In this document: positions 22,912 through 31,698 of the stretch, piece by piece | Numbering within the stretch: the stretch's first letter is position 1 | How the letters are laid out: each line of letters begins with the position of its first letter | From: Novosphingobium sp. B 225 | GTDB lineage: Bacteria > Pseudomonadota > Alphaproteobacteria > Sphingomonadales > Sphingomonadaceae | Length of the DNA: 57,815 bases | Assembly (NCBI RefSeq): GCF_002198665.1 | Contig: NZ_MWLM01000045.1 | Span: forward strand, 1 to 57,815 | Direction: 5' to 3' | Notes under the pieces: model-generated | What the model was told of the DNA's origin: nothing | What the model saw: the letters and a program-made list of their open reading frames with translations, nothing else | Databases searched by the model: none | Program-made: the position numbers and the translations under genes

Positions 22912-25509
22912 ATGTCAGGCAACGGCACCAGTCCGATGATGGTCCAGTATCTTGCGCTGAAGCAGGAGGCCGGGGATTGCCTGCTGTTCTACCGCATGGG
23001 CGACTTTTTCGAACTGTTCTTCGATGATGCCCGCCATGCCGCGCAAGTGCTTGATATTGCACTGACCAGCCGGGGTGAGCATCTGGGCTTGCCGATCCCG
23101 ATGTGCGGAGTGCCGGTCCATGCGGCCGAAGGCTATCTGGCGCGGCTGATCAAAGCCGGCTGCCGGGTGGCGATTGCCGAACAGGTCGAAACCCCCGAAC
23201 AGGCGAAAAAGCGCGGCGGATCAAAGGCGCTGGTAGCGCGCGACATCGTCCGCTTCGTCACTGCGGGCACGCTGACCGAGGAAGCCCTGCTCGAACCGCG
23301 CCGTGCCAATGTGCTCGCCGCAGTGTGCGATGTGCGGGGAACCTGCGGGATTGCGGCCTGCGATATTTCGACCGGGCGGATGGAGCTGGAAGAATGTCCG
23401 CCGGGTCAGCTGGGCGCGGCGCTCGCGCGGCTGGGGGCGAGCGAAGTGGTCGTACCCGAGGGGTGGGAACTGGCCCCCGCCGAAGCGATTGCCCGCCCCG
23501 CGCGCGATTTTGCCTCCGATGGCGGTGAAGCGCGGCTGAAGGCAGTGCATCAGGTCGCCACGCTCGACGGGTTCGGGCTGTTCGGGCGGGCGATGCTGGC
23601 CGCGGCGGGCGGCCTGATCGCCTATCTTGACCATGCCGGGCGCGGCAAGCTGCCCTTGCTGCTGCCCCCGGTGGCGCGCCATGGTGAGGCGCATCTGGCG
23701 ATGGATGAAGCGACGCGGGCAAGCCTGGAAATCCTGGTCTCCAGCCAGGGCACGCGCAAAGGCAGTCTGGTCGAAGCGGTCGATCGCTGCGTCACCGGTG
23801 CGGGCGCGCGGCTGCTGGCGGAGGACCTGTCCGCCCCGCTAACTGACTCTGCCGGAATCGAAGCGCGGCTCAATCTGGTGCAGTGGCTGCACGGCGATCC
23901 GCTGCTCCGGGCAGACCTGCGCGCGGTGCTGCGCGGCCTGCCCGATCTGGGCCGCGCGCTGGGCCGGGTGGTGGCAGGGCGCGGCAGCCCGCGCGATCTT
24001 GGCCAGCTCCGCGACGGGCTGAGCGAGGCGCGGCGGATCCATGATGTGCTGCTGGCGCGAACCGATCTGCCCGAAGCGTTGCGCGCGCTGCTACCGGGCC
24101 TGTCGGGTCACGGCGCACTGTGCGATCACTTTGCTCGCGCACTGGTGCCCAGTCCGCCGACCGAACGCAGCCAGGGCGGCTATATCGCCGAAGGCTATGA
24201 CCACGCGCTGGACGAACTGCGCCGGACCTCGGGCGATGCCCGCCGTGCAATTGCCGCGCTGGAAGCGAAATACCGCGACCAGACCGGAATTGCCGCGCTC
24301 AAGATCCGCCACAACGGGGTGCTGGGCTATTTCATCGAAGTGCCCGCCGGGCGCGCCGATCCGCTGATGGCGCCGGACAGCGGGTTCACGCATCGCCAGA
24401 CCATGGCCGGGGCAGTGCGGTTCAACGCCGTGGCCCTGCACGAGGAAGCCAGCAGGATCGCCCAGGCCGGGGGCCATGCCCTGATCGCGGAAGAAGCCCA
24501 CTTCGAAGAGCTGGTGGCCGAGGCCGTGGCCGCTCGCCACGCCATTGCCGGAACCGCGCAAGTGCTGGCCCGGATCGACGTCGCCGCCGGGCAAGCCGAG
24601 CGCGCGGCAGAAGGCGGCTGGGCCCGGCCCGTGATCAGCGAAGGCCTGTCACTGGAAATCGAGGGCGGACGCCATCCGGTGGTCGAAGCCGCACTGGCGG
24701 CCAAAGGCGAACGCTTTGTGTCCAATGACTGCCGCCTTGCCGTGCATGACCGCCTGTGGCTGGTCGGCGGGCCGAACATGGGCGGCAAGAGCACGTTCCT
24801 GCGTCAGAACGCACTGGTGGTCTTGCTCGCCCAGGCGGGCGGCTTTGTCCCGGCTGCGCGGGCGCGGATCGGGCTGGTTGACCGGCTGTTCAGCCGGGTC
24901 GGGGCGAGCGACAACCTGGCGCGCGGGCGCTCGACCTTCATGGTCGAAATGGTCGAAACTGCCGCGATCCTGGCCCAGGCGAGCGAGCGCAGCTTTGTGA
25001 TCCTGGACGAGGTCGGGCGCGGCACTTCGACCTATGACGGGTTGGCGCTGGCCTGGGCGGTGGTTGAAGCGGTCCACGGGGTGAATCGTTGCCGCTGCCT
25101 GTTTGCCACCCATTACCACGAACTGGCCCGGCTGGCGGACAGCTGCGATGCCTTGTCGCTGCACCATGTCCGGGCGCGCGAGTGGAAGGGCGAGTTGGTG
25201 CTGCTGCACGAAGTGAGCGAGGGCCCGGCGGATCGTTCCTATGGCCTCGCCGTGGCCAAGCTGGCCGGAGTGCCCGCGCCGGTGGTGGCCCGGGCCAAGG
25301 CGGTGCTCGACAAGCTCGAAAAAGGCCGCGCGGAGACTGGCGGGCTGGCCGCCGGGCTGGGTGATCTGCCGCTGTTCGCCGCGTCTGCACAAGCGGAAGA
25401 GGCCGAAGTCGATCAGCTGCGCGCGCGGCTCACGGCAACCGATGTCGATGCGCTCAGCCCGCGTGAGGCGCTGGACCTGCTCTATGAACTGCGGCGGCTG
25501 GCCGAATAG
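22912..25509 (+). CDS. mutS: DNA mismatch repair protein MutS
   Basis: 865 residues, a standard MutS length. The mismatch-contacting Phe-x-Glu lies in GDFFELF (Phe32, Glu34). The connector, lever and clamp domains follow (NARRAI..LE.KYRDQTGI, IRHNGVLGYFIEVPAG). The ATPase has Walker A GGPNMGGKSTFLRQ at about residue 620, the DNLARGRSTFMVEM signature, Walker B FVILDEVGRGTSTYDG and ATHYHEL. The C-terminal dimer helix is in EALDLLYELRRL. It recognises mispairs and activates MutL. ATG 22912 is supported by the alignment of the start with the mismatch domain. Confidence 0.97.
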   Translation: MSGNGTSPMMVQYLALKQEAGDCLLFYRMGDFFELFFDDARHAAQVLDIALTSRGEHLGLPIPMCGVPVHAAEGYLARLIKAGCRVAIAEQVETPEQAKKRGGSKALVARDIVRFVTAGTLTEEALLEPRRANVLAAVCDVRGTCGIAACDISTGRMELEECPPGQLGAALARLGASEVVVPEGWELAPAEAIARPARDFASDGGEARLKAVHQVATLDGFGLFGRAMLAAAGGLIAYLDHAGRGKLPLLLPPVARHGEAHLAMDEATRASLEILVSSQGTRKGSLVEAVDRCVTGAGARLLAEDLSAPLTDSAGIEARLNLVQWLHGDPLLRADLRAVLRGLPDLGRALGRVVAGRGSPRDLGQLRDGLSEARRIHDVLLARTDLPEALRALLPGLSGHGALCDHFARALVPSPPTERSQGGYIAEGYDHALDELRRTSGDARRAIAALEAKYRDQTGIAALKIRHNGVLGYFIEVPAGRADPLMAPDSGFTHRQTMAGAVRFNAVALHEEASRIAQAGGHALIAEEAHFEELVAEAVAARHAIAGTAQVLARIDVAAGQAERAAEGGWARPVISEGLSLEIEGGRHPVVEAALAAKGERFVSNDCRLAVHDRLWLVGGPNMGGKSTFLRQNALVVLLAQAGGFVPAARARIGLVDRLFSRVGASDNLARGRSTFMVEMVETAAILAQASERSFVILDEVGRGTSTYDGLALAWAVVEAVHGVNRCRCLFATHYHELARLADSCDALSLHHVRAREWKGELVLLHEVSEGPADRSYGLAVAKLAGVPAPVVARAKAVLDKLEKGRAETGGLAAGLGDLPLFAASAQAEEAEVDQLRARLTATDVDALSPREALDLLYELRRLAE

Positions 25510-25543
25510 GCTTCCTTAAGCATTGTCCGCTAGACCGGAGGCC

Positions 25544-25729
25544 ATGTTTGGTTTCGGTCCCAAGATGAGCCAGGTCTTCGCGAGCCGCTGGAAAGCGCTG
25601 ACCTGGTCGCTGGGTATTCTGGCCACGGCCTATTGCACCCTGCCCGCCGCCGATGTCGCGCGCGAGCATGAGACCAAGCAGGTGGTCCAGGCCACGGCCG
25701 CGCACAAATCGCCCTGGGCGAAGGACTGA
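25544..25729 (+). CDS. Small hypothetical membrane protein downstream of mutS
   Basis: A 61-residue protein starting at ATG 25544 (CCGGAGG precedes it), with one hydrophobic segment around residues 18-32 (LTWSLGILATAYCTLP) and a polar tail ending HKSPWAKD. The longer frame from 25523 is less likely. It is followed after 6 nt by another small membrane-type gene. I do not recognise a family. Ordinary codon use and the strong ribosome site suggest it is expressed. Confidence 0.6.
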   Translation: MFGFGPKMSQVFASRWKALTWSLGILATAYCTLPAADVAREHETKQVVQATAAHKSPWAKD

Positions 25730-25735
25730 ACGGCG

Positions 25736-26020
25736 ATGTACGAACTGATCTTTCGCAACTGGAAATTCGCCATGCTGTGGGCCATCGGCCTGACCGCCAG
25801 CGCGGCTGCCTTTACCGAAAGTGACGGCGGACAGGCGGAAATCCAGGCCAGCGCCGATCAGATCCGGGCCCAGCGCGCGCAGCTTGCCCCCGCCGCACCC
25901 CCCGCCGCTGCGCCGCTGCCACCCAGCAGCGATCCGGCCATGGAGGACGGGGAAGAGGCACCGCCCGCCGAAACCGAAGCGCCGATTGAACCGGGCGAAG
26001 CGACCGACAGCGCGGCCTAG
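25736..26020 (+). CDS. Small hypothetical protein, N-terminal membrane segment and Ala/Pro-rich tail
   Basis: A 94-residue protein. The N-terminal FRNWKFAMLWAIGLTASAAAFTES is a membrane anchor or signal; residues 40-94 are acidic and Pro/Ala/Glu-rich without predicted fold. It lies 6 nt after the preceding small gene. A helix-plus-disordered-tail layout could place it in the periplasm or inner membrane. No family recognised and no function assigned. Confidence 0.55.
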   Translation: MYELIFRNWKFAMLWAIGLTASAAAFTESDGGQAEIQASADQIRAQRAQLAPAAPPAAAPLPPSSDPAMEDGEEAPPAETEAPIEPGEATDSAA

Positions 26021-26055
26021 CGGCCGAGCATAGCTTCGTCCAAACAAACCAAGCC

Positions 26056-26120
26056 CCGTTCGCCTCGAGCGAAGTCGAGAGGTCAGGCGCGTGTGTCTCG
26101 ACTGCGCTCGACACGAACGG
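26056..26120. repeat. REP-like imperfect palindrome
   Basis: 25 bp arms, 26056-26080 and 26096-26120, match at 22 of 25 positions as inverted repeats (CCGTTCG..TCGAGCG.AGTCGAGA), around a 15 bp centre. It lies between convergent genes. Tokens of this CGAGCGAAGTCGAGA type are, from general knowledge, scattered between sphingomonad genes. It may act as a bidirectional terminator. Confidence 0.75.
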
Positions 26121-26149
26121 TGCGGAGTGGGAATTCGGTAGCGACCGCC

Positions 26150-27391
26150 TTAACCCGCCAGTTTCGCGATCTCACCTTCAACCCGGTCGATGATTGCATC
26201 CTTCATCCAGCGTTCTTCCGCCCGCGTTCTGGCGGCCTGACCCCAGACGGAGCGCTGGGCTGGATCATCGACCAGACGTTCGATTGCAGCGGCCAGCGCT
26301 GCCGCGTCTCCGGGCGGCGTCAGCGCGCCGCAGCCATCGACTTCGCCGTAAAGCCCGGTGCCTGGATCGGCGGTCGCCACCACCGGCCGGGCCGAGGCGA
26401 GCATGTTGGTCAGCTTGCTCGGCAGGACCAGATCGGCTGCGCCCGCGATCTGCGGCAACAGGTGCAGATCGGCCATGGTCAACATCGCCCCCATCCGTTC
26501 CGCCGGTTGCAGATCGTGCAGCTGGACATTGTCCAGCCCTGCGGCCAGCCGTTCCAGCTCGATCCGGTTGGGCCCTTCGCCGCAGATCACAAAGGCCAGA
26601 TCGCGGCGGTGCTGAAGCAGCCGTGCGGCCTCGACCAGAATCTCGATCCCCTGTTTGCGCGCGATATTGCCCGAATAGAGCGCGACCAGCCGGCCTTCCA
26701 GACCCCATTCGGCCCGGATCGTGGCAGCGCCAGCCGGATCGGCAGCAAACCGGCTGTCGGCCCAGTTGCGCACTTCCAGCACGCGGGTGCTTTCCACCCC
26801 TTTGTCACGCAATTTGGCGCACATCTGCGGGCTGATCGTCGACACGCGGTCGCCTCGGCGCAGCACCCAGCTTTCCAGCCAGCGGGCGAACCGCGCGGGC
26901 AGGCTGGCCTGATCCATCAGTCCGGTGGCGAGCGCTGCTTCAACCTCGAAGTCCTGAACGTGGATCCACAGGCTGGCCCCGGCCAACCGCGCCGCGATCC
27001 AGGCGGTCAGCACGCTGAGCAGGGCCGGGGCGGTGACCACCACCACTTGCGGCTGCTGCGCCTTTCCGCGCAGCGCCGCACGCAAGGCCACGGGCAGCGC
27101 GCTCAGCGCAAAGCTGGCGAGGTGGACGATACGCTTGAGCCCGCTCGGCTCGGCCGGGACATAGTGGGGGCAGCGGGTCACGCTGACGCCGTGTTCCTCA
27201 CCGCTTTGCCACCCGCCCCCGGCATAGGCCGGATAGACCTGCCACTGTGGATAGTACGGCTTGCCCGCGATCACTTCCACCCGGTGCCCGCGCGCGGCCA
27301 GCGCTTCGGCCAGCCCCGCGCTATAGGGTCCGATCCCGACCGGTTCGGGCGCGTAGTTGAGCGTCAGCAGCAGCACGTTCGCCTTGGTCAT
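26150..27391 (-). CDS. WcaI-like GT4 glycosyltransferase
   Basis: The 413-residue protein has a GT-B fold. The N-terminal NYAPEPVGIGPYSAGLAEALAARGHRVEVIAGKPYYPQW is typical of the WcaI (colanic-acid) branch. The C-terminal nucleotide-sugar domain shows LYSGNIARKQGIEILVEA, FVICGEGPNRIEL and LLPSKLTNMLASARPVVATA with the terminal Glu-rich region. It likely adds a sugar to a lipid-linked surface-polysaccharide precursor at the cytoplasmic face. It overlaps the upstream nucleotidyltransferase gene by 4 nt (27388-27391), so the two form an operon. Confidence 0.85.
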   Translation of the reverse strand: MTKANVLLLTLNYAPEPVGIGPYSAGLAEALAARGHRVEVIAGKPYYPQWQVYPAYAGGGWQSGEEHGVSVTRCPHYVPAEPSGLKRIVHLASFALSALPVALRAALRGKAQQPQVVVVTAPALLSVLTAWIAARLAGASLWIHVQDFEVEAALATGLMDQASLPARFARWLESWVLRRGDRVSTISPQMCAKLRDKGVESTRVLEVRNWADSRFAADPAGAATIRAEWGLEGRLVALYSGNIARKQGIEILVEAARLLQHRRDLAFVICGEGPNRIELERLAAGLDNVQLHDLQPAERMGAMLTMADLHLLPQIAGAADLVLPSKLTNMLASARPVVATADPGTGLYGEVDGCGALTPPGDAAALAAAIERLVDDPAQRSVWGQAARTRAEERWMKDAIIDRVEGEIAKLAG

Positions 27392-28566
27392 TGATCAAGC
27401 CACCGCGAAAGCAGGGCCAGCTGGCGTGATTGGCGGCGAACCTTGGGATCGGCCAGATCGCCCAAGGTGCGCGCCAGACGGCTGCCAGCCCAGGCCAGAT
27501 AGCCGCCATCACGCGCGCTGTCGCGGTGGTGGACCGTGCCCTCTGCGCTCTGCACCCGGCGCATGATGCGCGGCCACAGCCCCTTGATCCCGCGCGCCAG
27601 ACCCGAAGCGGCAAAGCCTGCGCTGTGGCGGGTAGTAAGGTCTTGCAGCATCAATTCCCCAGCCATGTCCAGCAGTTCGGGCGGAGAGGCCGGGACCGGC
27701 GCCATGGTCAGATCGAGCCCGGGCGGGGCGCGATAGTGCTGGACCAGATCGAGCACCAGCCGCACCCCTCCGGCATAGCCACCCGCCTGCGCGCGGTGCC
27801 AGAAGGCCTGCCAATCGAGCGGACCCTGTCGCAGCAGGAAGTCGATATCGGGCAGCAGCAATGGCCCGCAGTCAAGCCGGTGGCTGTAGATCGCGTGGAT
27901 CACCAGATGCGCCAGCATGTCTTCGCGCGAAGGGTAGAGCAGACCGCCGGGGCCGCGCTGGCTGCGTGCGAACAGGCCCGCATCATCGCAGGGCGGGCTG
28001 TGGTATTCCAGCCGTCCTTCGGGGAACCAGGCGTGAAGATGCAGTTCGATTGCGGTGCCGCGCGGGGTGATCAGCGGCGGCGGGCTCTTGTCGACTGCCA
28101 TCAGCTGATCGAGCGGCAAGTCGAGTTCGGCCGCCGGGCGATAGCCCGCGTTCAGCAGCAGGTCCCATCCGGCGGCAAAGCGATCCTCGCGCAGCAGCAG
28201 GTCAATGTCGCGCAAGGGGCGCTGCGCGGCTTCAGGATAGGCGTGCCAGGCGAGCCACCCGCCCTTGAGTGCCATGGCCTCGATCCCCGCCCCGGCCAGC
28301 AGCCGCGTGGTTTCGATCAGGTCGACCTGCTGGACCATGGCGAGCAAGGCCGAAGCGCGGTGCGCGGCCTGCCAATCGTCCCGGATCGCCTGCGGCACTG
28401 CGGGATTGCCGCGGTGCTGGGCGTGGAGCAAGGGGCGCAGCCGGTGTTCGCTCGCCAGTTGGCCCAGCGCCTGCCAGTCGGTGAGGTCCAGTGCAGTCAG
28501 ATCGGGCTGGCTGGTGGTCCCGGTCAGCGCCAGCACGGCGCGGCACAGCGCGGGCCGGTCAGCCAT
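27388..28566 (-). CDS. Nucleotidyltransferase-fold protein (NTP_transf_5 family)
   Basis: About 392 residues from ATG 28566; longer frames run into lptA. The minimal nucleotidyltransferase core is visible: LKGGWLAWHAYPEAAQRPLRDIDLLLRED (D-I-D metal pair), preceded by ALKGG and followed by an acidic strand TAIELHLHAWF. This is the NTP_transf_5 (PF14907) family, frequent in polysaccharide and XrtA/PEP-CTERM loci. Activity is unknown. It is translationally coupled to the downstream WcaI-type glycosyltransferase. Confidence 0.8.
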   Translation of the reverse strand: MADRPALCRAVLALTGTTSQPDLTALDLTDWQALGQLASEHRLRPLLHAQHRGNPAVPQAIRDDWQAAHRASALLAMVQQVDLIETTRLLAGAGIEAMALKGGWLAWHAYPEAAQRPLRDIDLLLREDRFAAGWDLLLNAGYRPAAELDLPLDQLMAVDKSPPPLITPRGTAIELHLHAWFPEGRLEYHSPPCDDAGLFARSQRGPGGLLYPSREDMLAHLVIHAIYSHRLDCGPLLLPDIDFLLRQGPLDWQAFWHRAQAGGYAGGVRLVLDLVQHYRAPPGLDLTMAPVPASPPELLDMAGELMLQDLTTRHSAGFAASGLARGIKGLWPRIMRRVQSAEGTVHHRDSARDGGYLAWAGSRLARTLGDLADPKVRRQSRQLALLSRWLDQ

Positions 28567-28576
28567 CGCGGCGGGA

Positions 28577-29125
28577 TCAGCTGCCGCGCTTGGGAACCTG
28601 GAAGGTCCCCGAAACGCGGCCACCACTGCCCGAAGCACCCGGCGCACCGCTGCCGCTTACGCTCGACAGCCCGCTCTTGAGGTCGATCACCAGCCGTCCG
28701 CCGTTCAGCGTATCGGCATCGCGCTTCAGCCCGACCCCGCCTGCCAGGGTGATGATCCGCTGGTTGAAATCATAGACCGCCACTTCGCCGCGCGCGCTTT
28801 CGTTGCCCCGCGTGACCAGCACGCCACCGGTCGCGTCGATCCGCTGGATCTTGATCGAACCATTGTTGGTATAGGCAACCGTGGTGCGATCGGCGGTCAT
28901 ATGCAGATCGCCTTGCCGGATATCGACATTGCCAGACAGGACCACGCGCTGGGCCTTGTCCTGCAGCTCGATCCGGTCGGCGGCATAGCTGACCGGGGCG
29001 TCGCTGTTGTGCCCGGCAATCGCCTGGGCGCCGCCCTGGCTAACGGCCAGCAGGCCAAGGGTGCCCAGCGCGAAACCGCCCAGCAGCGAGCGGAGAGCAA
29101 CAGCTTTGATCGAACCTTTTGCCAT
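28577..29125 (-). CDS. lptA: LPS export protein LptA (OstA-like)
   Basis: A 182-residue periplasmic protein with N-terminal signal region (LRSLLGGFALGTLGLLAVSQGGAQA). The beta-jellyroll OstA-like core reads APVSYAADRIELQDKAQRVVLSGNVDIRQGDLHMTADRTTVAY, then VYDFNQRIITLAGGVGLKRD. LptA bridges the inner-membrane LptBFGC complex to LptDE, carrying lipopolysaccharide or, in sphingomonads, the equivalent glycolipid. The start ATG 29125 overlaps the lptC stop by one base (TGATG); GTG 29128 is the alternative. LptB is not in the window. Confidence 0.87.
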   Translation of the reverse strand: MAKGSIKAVALRSLLGGFALGTLGLLAVSQGGAQAIAGHNSDAPVSYAADRIELQDKAQRVVLSGNVDIRQGDLHMTADRTTVAYTNNGSIKIQRIDATGGVLVTRGNESARGEVAVYDFNQRIITLAGGVGLKRDADTLNGGRLVIDLKSGLSSVSGSGAPGASGSGGRVSGTFQVPKRGS

Positions 29126-29769
29126 CACGGCATCCTGAGCTTGCCGGGCTGCATCAGCAGCCGCGCGTGTCCATCGAGCGTCACTTTGCGCTCACCAAGA
29201 TCGGCCACTATCCGGTCGGCGCTGAAAGTGCCAGCCGGAATGGCCCCGGTCACCCCGCCACCCCCGGTCGCGATTCGGCGCTTGAGGTCGATCATGATGT
29301 TCTGGGTGGTCATCCGGTAACCGTCCGCAGCAGTGAAAGTCACCGGGCCGGTCACCGCGACGGTTTCCTTCGAATAGTCATAGACCCCGCCTGCCGCGGC
29401 CAGTTCGGCCGGGCCATCGGCCAGCTTGATCCGGGCGACCAGGTTCTGCATCGTCACCACCGGATCGGCGGCGCTGACCTGTACTGCGCTGCCGGCGGTG
29501 ACCGTGAAGGGCCGCCCCTGGCTGTCCTCACCCCGGTACATTGCATCGGCCACCCGCAGCCGTTCCTTGACCGCCGCCACTTTGGTCCGGTCAAGCAGGA
29601 AGCTGATTTCGCCCCGGGGAAACAGCGGGCCGACGATCATCAGCGCCGCGACCACGCCCACAGCGCCGGGCAGCCAGCGTGCCAGGAACCGCACGGTGCG
29701 GTCATGCGATCCCCCCGGCGCGGCCCAATGGCGGCGCTGGTCGCGGATCTGGTCGGCGGCTTGGGTCAT
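29125..29769 (-). CDS. lptC: LPS export protein LptC
   Basis: A 214-residue protein with one N-terminal membrane helix (ARWLPGAVGVVAALMIVGPLF, residues 30-50) and a periplasmic beta-rich domain. The pattern matches LptC: ADAMYRGEDSQGRPFTVTAGSA, then GVYDYSKETVAVTGPVTF and DGYRMTTQNIMIDL, and IVADLGERKVTLDG at the end. It recruits LptA to the inner membrane exporter. It directly precedes lptA with a 1 nt stop/start overlap, as expected. Confidence 0.88.
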   Translation of the reverse strand: MTQAADQIRDQRRHWAAPGGSHDRTVRFLARWLPGAVGVVAALMIVGPLFPRGEISFLLDRTKVAAVKERLRVADAMYRGEDSQGRPFTVTAGSAVQVSAADPVVTMQNLVARIKLADGPAELAAAGGVYDYSKETVAVTGPVTFTAADGYRMTTQNIMIDLKRRIATGGGGVTGAIPAGTFSADRIVADLGERKVTLDGHARLLMQPGKLRMP

Positions 29770-29790
29770 CGCGGTCCTGTACCTGTCAGC

Positions 29791-30411
29791 CTAGGCTTCG
29801 TGGCTGAAGATGTCCTTGTCCGGCCAGCCGATCAGATCGAGCCGGGCGCGGTGTGGCAGAAAATCGAAGCAGGCCTGCGCCATTTCCATCCGCCCTTCAC
29901 GCACCAGCCGCTCGGCCAGGATCACCTGCATGGCGTGGAGGTAGCGCACGTCGGAAGCGGCATATTCCTGCTGCGCATCGCTCAGCACCGGGCCGCCCCA
30001 GTCGCTCGATTGCTGCTGCTTGGAAATCTCCTTGCCCAGCAGTTCGCGGACCAGATCCTTGAGCCCGTGGCGGTCGGTATAGGTCCGCACCAGCTTGCTG
30101 GCGATCTTGGTGCAGAACACCGGCGCGGCGATCACGCCCAGGTAATGCTCGATCGCGGCCAGATCGAACCGGGCAAAGTGGTACAGCTTGACCCGCGCCG
30201 GGTCCGCCAGCACCGCTTTCAGGTTCGGCGCGGCATAGTCCGACCCCGGCTTGAAGCGGACCAGATGCTCATCGCCCTTGCCGTCGGACAATTGCACCAC
30301 ACACAGCCGGTCACGCGGGGTGATCAGCCCCATGGTTTCGGTATCGACGGCGATCGGCCCGGGCGCCAGCACGCCCTCGGGGAGATCTTCTTCGTGGAGA
30401 TAGACTGCCAT
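29791..30411 (-). CDS. RNase D-like 3'-5' exonuclease
   Basis: A 206-residue protein with the DEDDy exonuclease core: motif I IAVDTETMGL (D, E), motif II FHFARFDLAAIE (D), motif III with Tyr in SDWGGPVLSDAQQEYAASDVRYL (Y-x-x-x-D). No HRDC domain is present, so it is the short alphaproteobacterial type rather than full RNase D. It probably trims RNA 3' ends. Located upstream of lptC and divergent from ung with about 44 nt between starts. Confidence 0.9.
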   Translation of the reverse strand: MAVYLHEEDLPEGVLAPGPIAVDTETMGLITPRDRLCVVQLSDGKGDEHLVRFKPGSDYAAPNLKAVLADPARVKLYHFARFDLAAIEHYLGVIAAPVFCTKIASKLVRTYTDRHGLKDLVRELLGKEISKQQQSSDWGGPVLSDAQQEYAASDVRYLHAMQVILAERLVREGRMEMAQACFDFLPHRARLDLIGWPDKDIFSHEA

Positions 30412-30455
30412 AGGTCAGAACGCTTAGGCTGATCCGCGAAGTTAGGAAAGAGGCC

Positions 30456-31148
30456 ATGTCCGGTAGCGATGCAGTTCCCGCAAGCTGGCGCAAGGCGCTT
30501 GATCCCGTGCTGGCCACCCCGGAAAGTCGGCAGCTGGGTGGGTTCCTCAAGGCTGAGGAAGCGGCCGGCAAGGCGATCTACCCCCCGCTCGGGTCCCGCC
30601 TCGCCGCGCTGGACCTGACCCCGCTGGACGCGGTCAAAGTGGTGATCCTGGGGCAGGACCCCTACCACGGACCGGGACAGGCGCATGGCCTGTCGTTCTC
30701 GGTCCAGCCGGGGGTCAAAGTGCCGCCCAGTCTGGTCAATATCTACAAGGAGCTGGAAAGCGATCTGGGGCTGCCCCGGCCCGGCCACGGCAACCTGACC
30801 AATTGGGCCCGGCAAGGCGTGCTGCTGCTCAACAACGCATTGACGGTGGAGGACGGCAAGCCCGCCTCGCATCAGGGCAAGGGCTGGGAAGCGGTGACCG
30901 ATGCGGTGGTCGCCGCCGTTGCCGCCAAGGCGGAGCCCTGCGTTTTCCTGCTGTGGGGCAGCCATGCCCGCAAGAAAGCGAAAGACGTGCCGGGGCTGGG
31001 GCCGGGCAGCCATCACCTGGTCCTTACCGCGCCGCATCCCAGCCCGCTTTCGGCCCACACCGGCTGGTTCGGCAGCCGCCCGTTCAGTCAGGCCAATGCT
31101 TTCCTGGAGGCCAAAGGGCGCGGGGCAGTGGACTGGCGGGTGGAGTGA
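30456..31148 (+). CDS. ung: Uracil-DNA glycosylase, family 1
   Basis: The 230-residue protein removes uracil from DNA. Family-1 motifs are intact: GQDPYHGPGQA near residue 65-75 (catalytic Asp in the water-activating loop), GVLLLNNALTV (uracil-binding Asn), LLWGSHA and the leucine-loop HPSPLS (His and minor-groove intercalation). The C-terminal GWFGSRPFSQANAFL is typical. Divergent from the RNase D-like gene. Followed by a 550 bp repeat-bearing gap. Confidence 0.95.
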   Translation: MSGSDAVPASWRKALDPVLATPESRQLGGFLKAEEAAGKAIYPPLGSRLAALDLTPLDAVKVVILGQDPYHGPGQAHGLSFSVQPGVKVPPSLVNIYKELESDLGLPRPGHGNLTNWARQGVLLLNNALTVEDGKPASHQGKGWEAVTDAVVAAVAAKAEPCVFLLWGSHARKKAKDVPGLGPGSHHLVLTAPHPSPLSAHTGWFGSRPFSQANAFLEAKGRGAVDWRVE

Positions 31149-31698
31149 GGCCAAATCCAACCCAGGTTGACACAGTTGACACTGTCCAAGGCGAAAAAAG
31201 TTCCTCCCCCCTGAAGCGATCTAAAGTGCGGATAATGCAGCGGAAAGTTGCATCGCTTTCGCGCCGCGTGCGAGGACCCAGCGTAACGCTGGGCAGCCCG
31301 CCGCAGTCACCTGACCTATCCACCATGAGAAAGAGCACCCCGAATCGCGTGATTGGAGTGCAGGGGTGTAATGTTTCATATTTGTTCCGTGTAGGAAAAT
31401 GGTTTTGCCGAACGACCATCTCCATTTTTTGCGTAGCACAAATGGGGAGGGGGACCGCCGCGAAGCGGTGGTGGAGGGGTATTGCGGCGTTGCGCCATTA
31501 CCCCTCCGTCAGCCGCCTGCGGCGTCTGCCACCTCCCCATTTGTGGCATTCGCCAAAAATGGGAAGGATCTTAGCGGCACTGCCTCACCAAGATCCTTCC
31601 CATTTTCACGCAGTGCAAATGGGGAGGTGGCATTCGCGCAGCGAATGACGGTGGGGTAAGGGCCTCGCCGCCAAGCTCCTCCGTCTCGTCCTGTCCTG
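31149..31698. repeat. Repeat-rich intergenic region after ung: nested inverted repeats
   Basis: No credible gene is seen in these 550 bp. The right half is a mosaic of inverted repeats: CACAAATGGGGAGG (31437-31450) with CCTCCCCATTTGTG (31532-31545), TGCCACCTCCCCATTTG (31527-31543) with its complement at 31616-31632, and a 17 bp stem AAAATGGGAAGGATCTT (31556-31572) with 31590-31606. The same TCCCC-type pieces recur at 57721-57815. It looks like stacked copies of a short palindromic element, and may end transcription in both directions. The left 290 bp show nothing notable. Confidence 0.75.
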
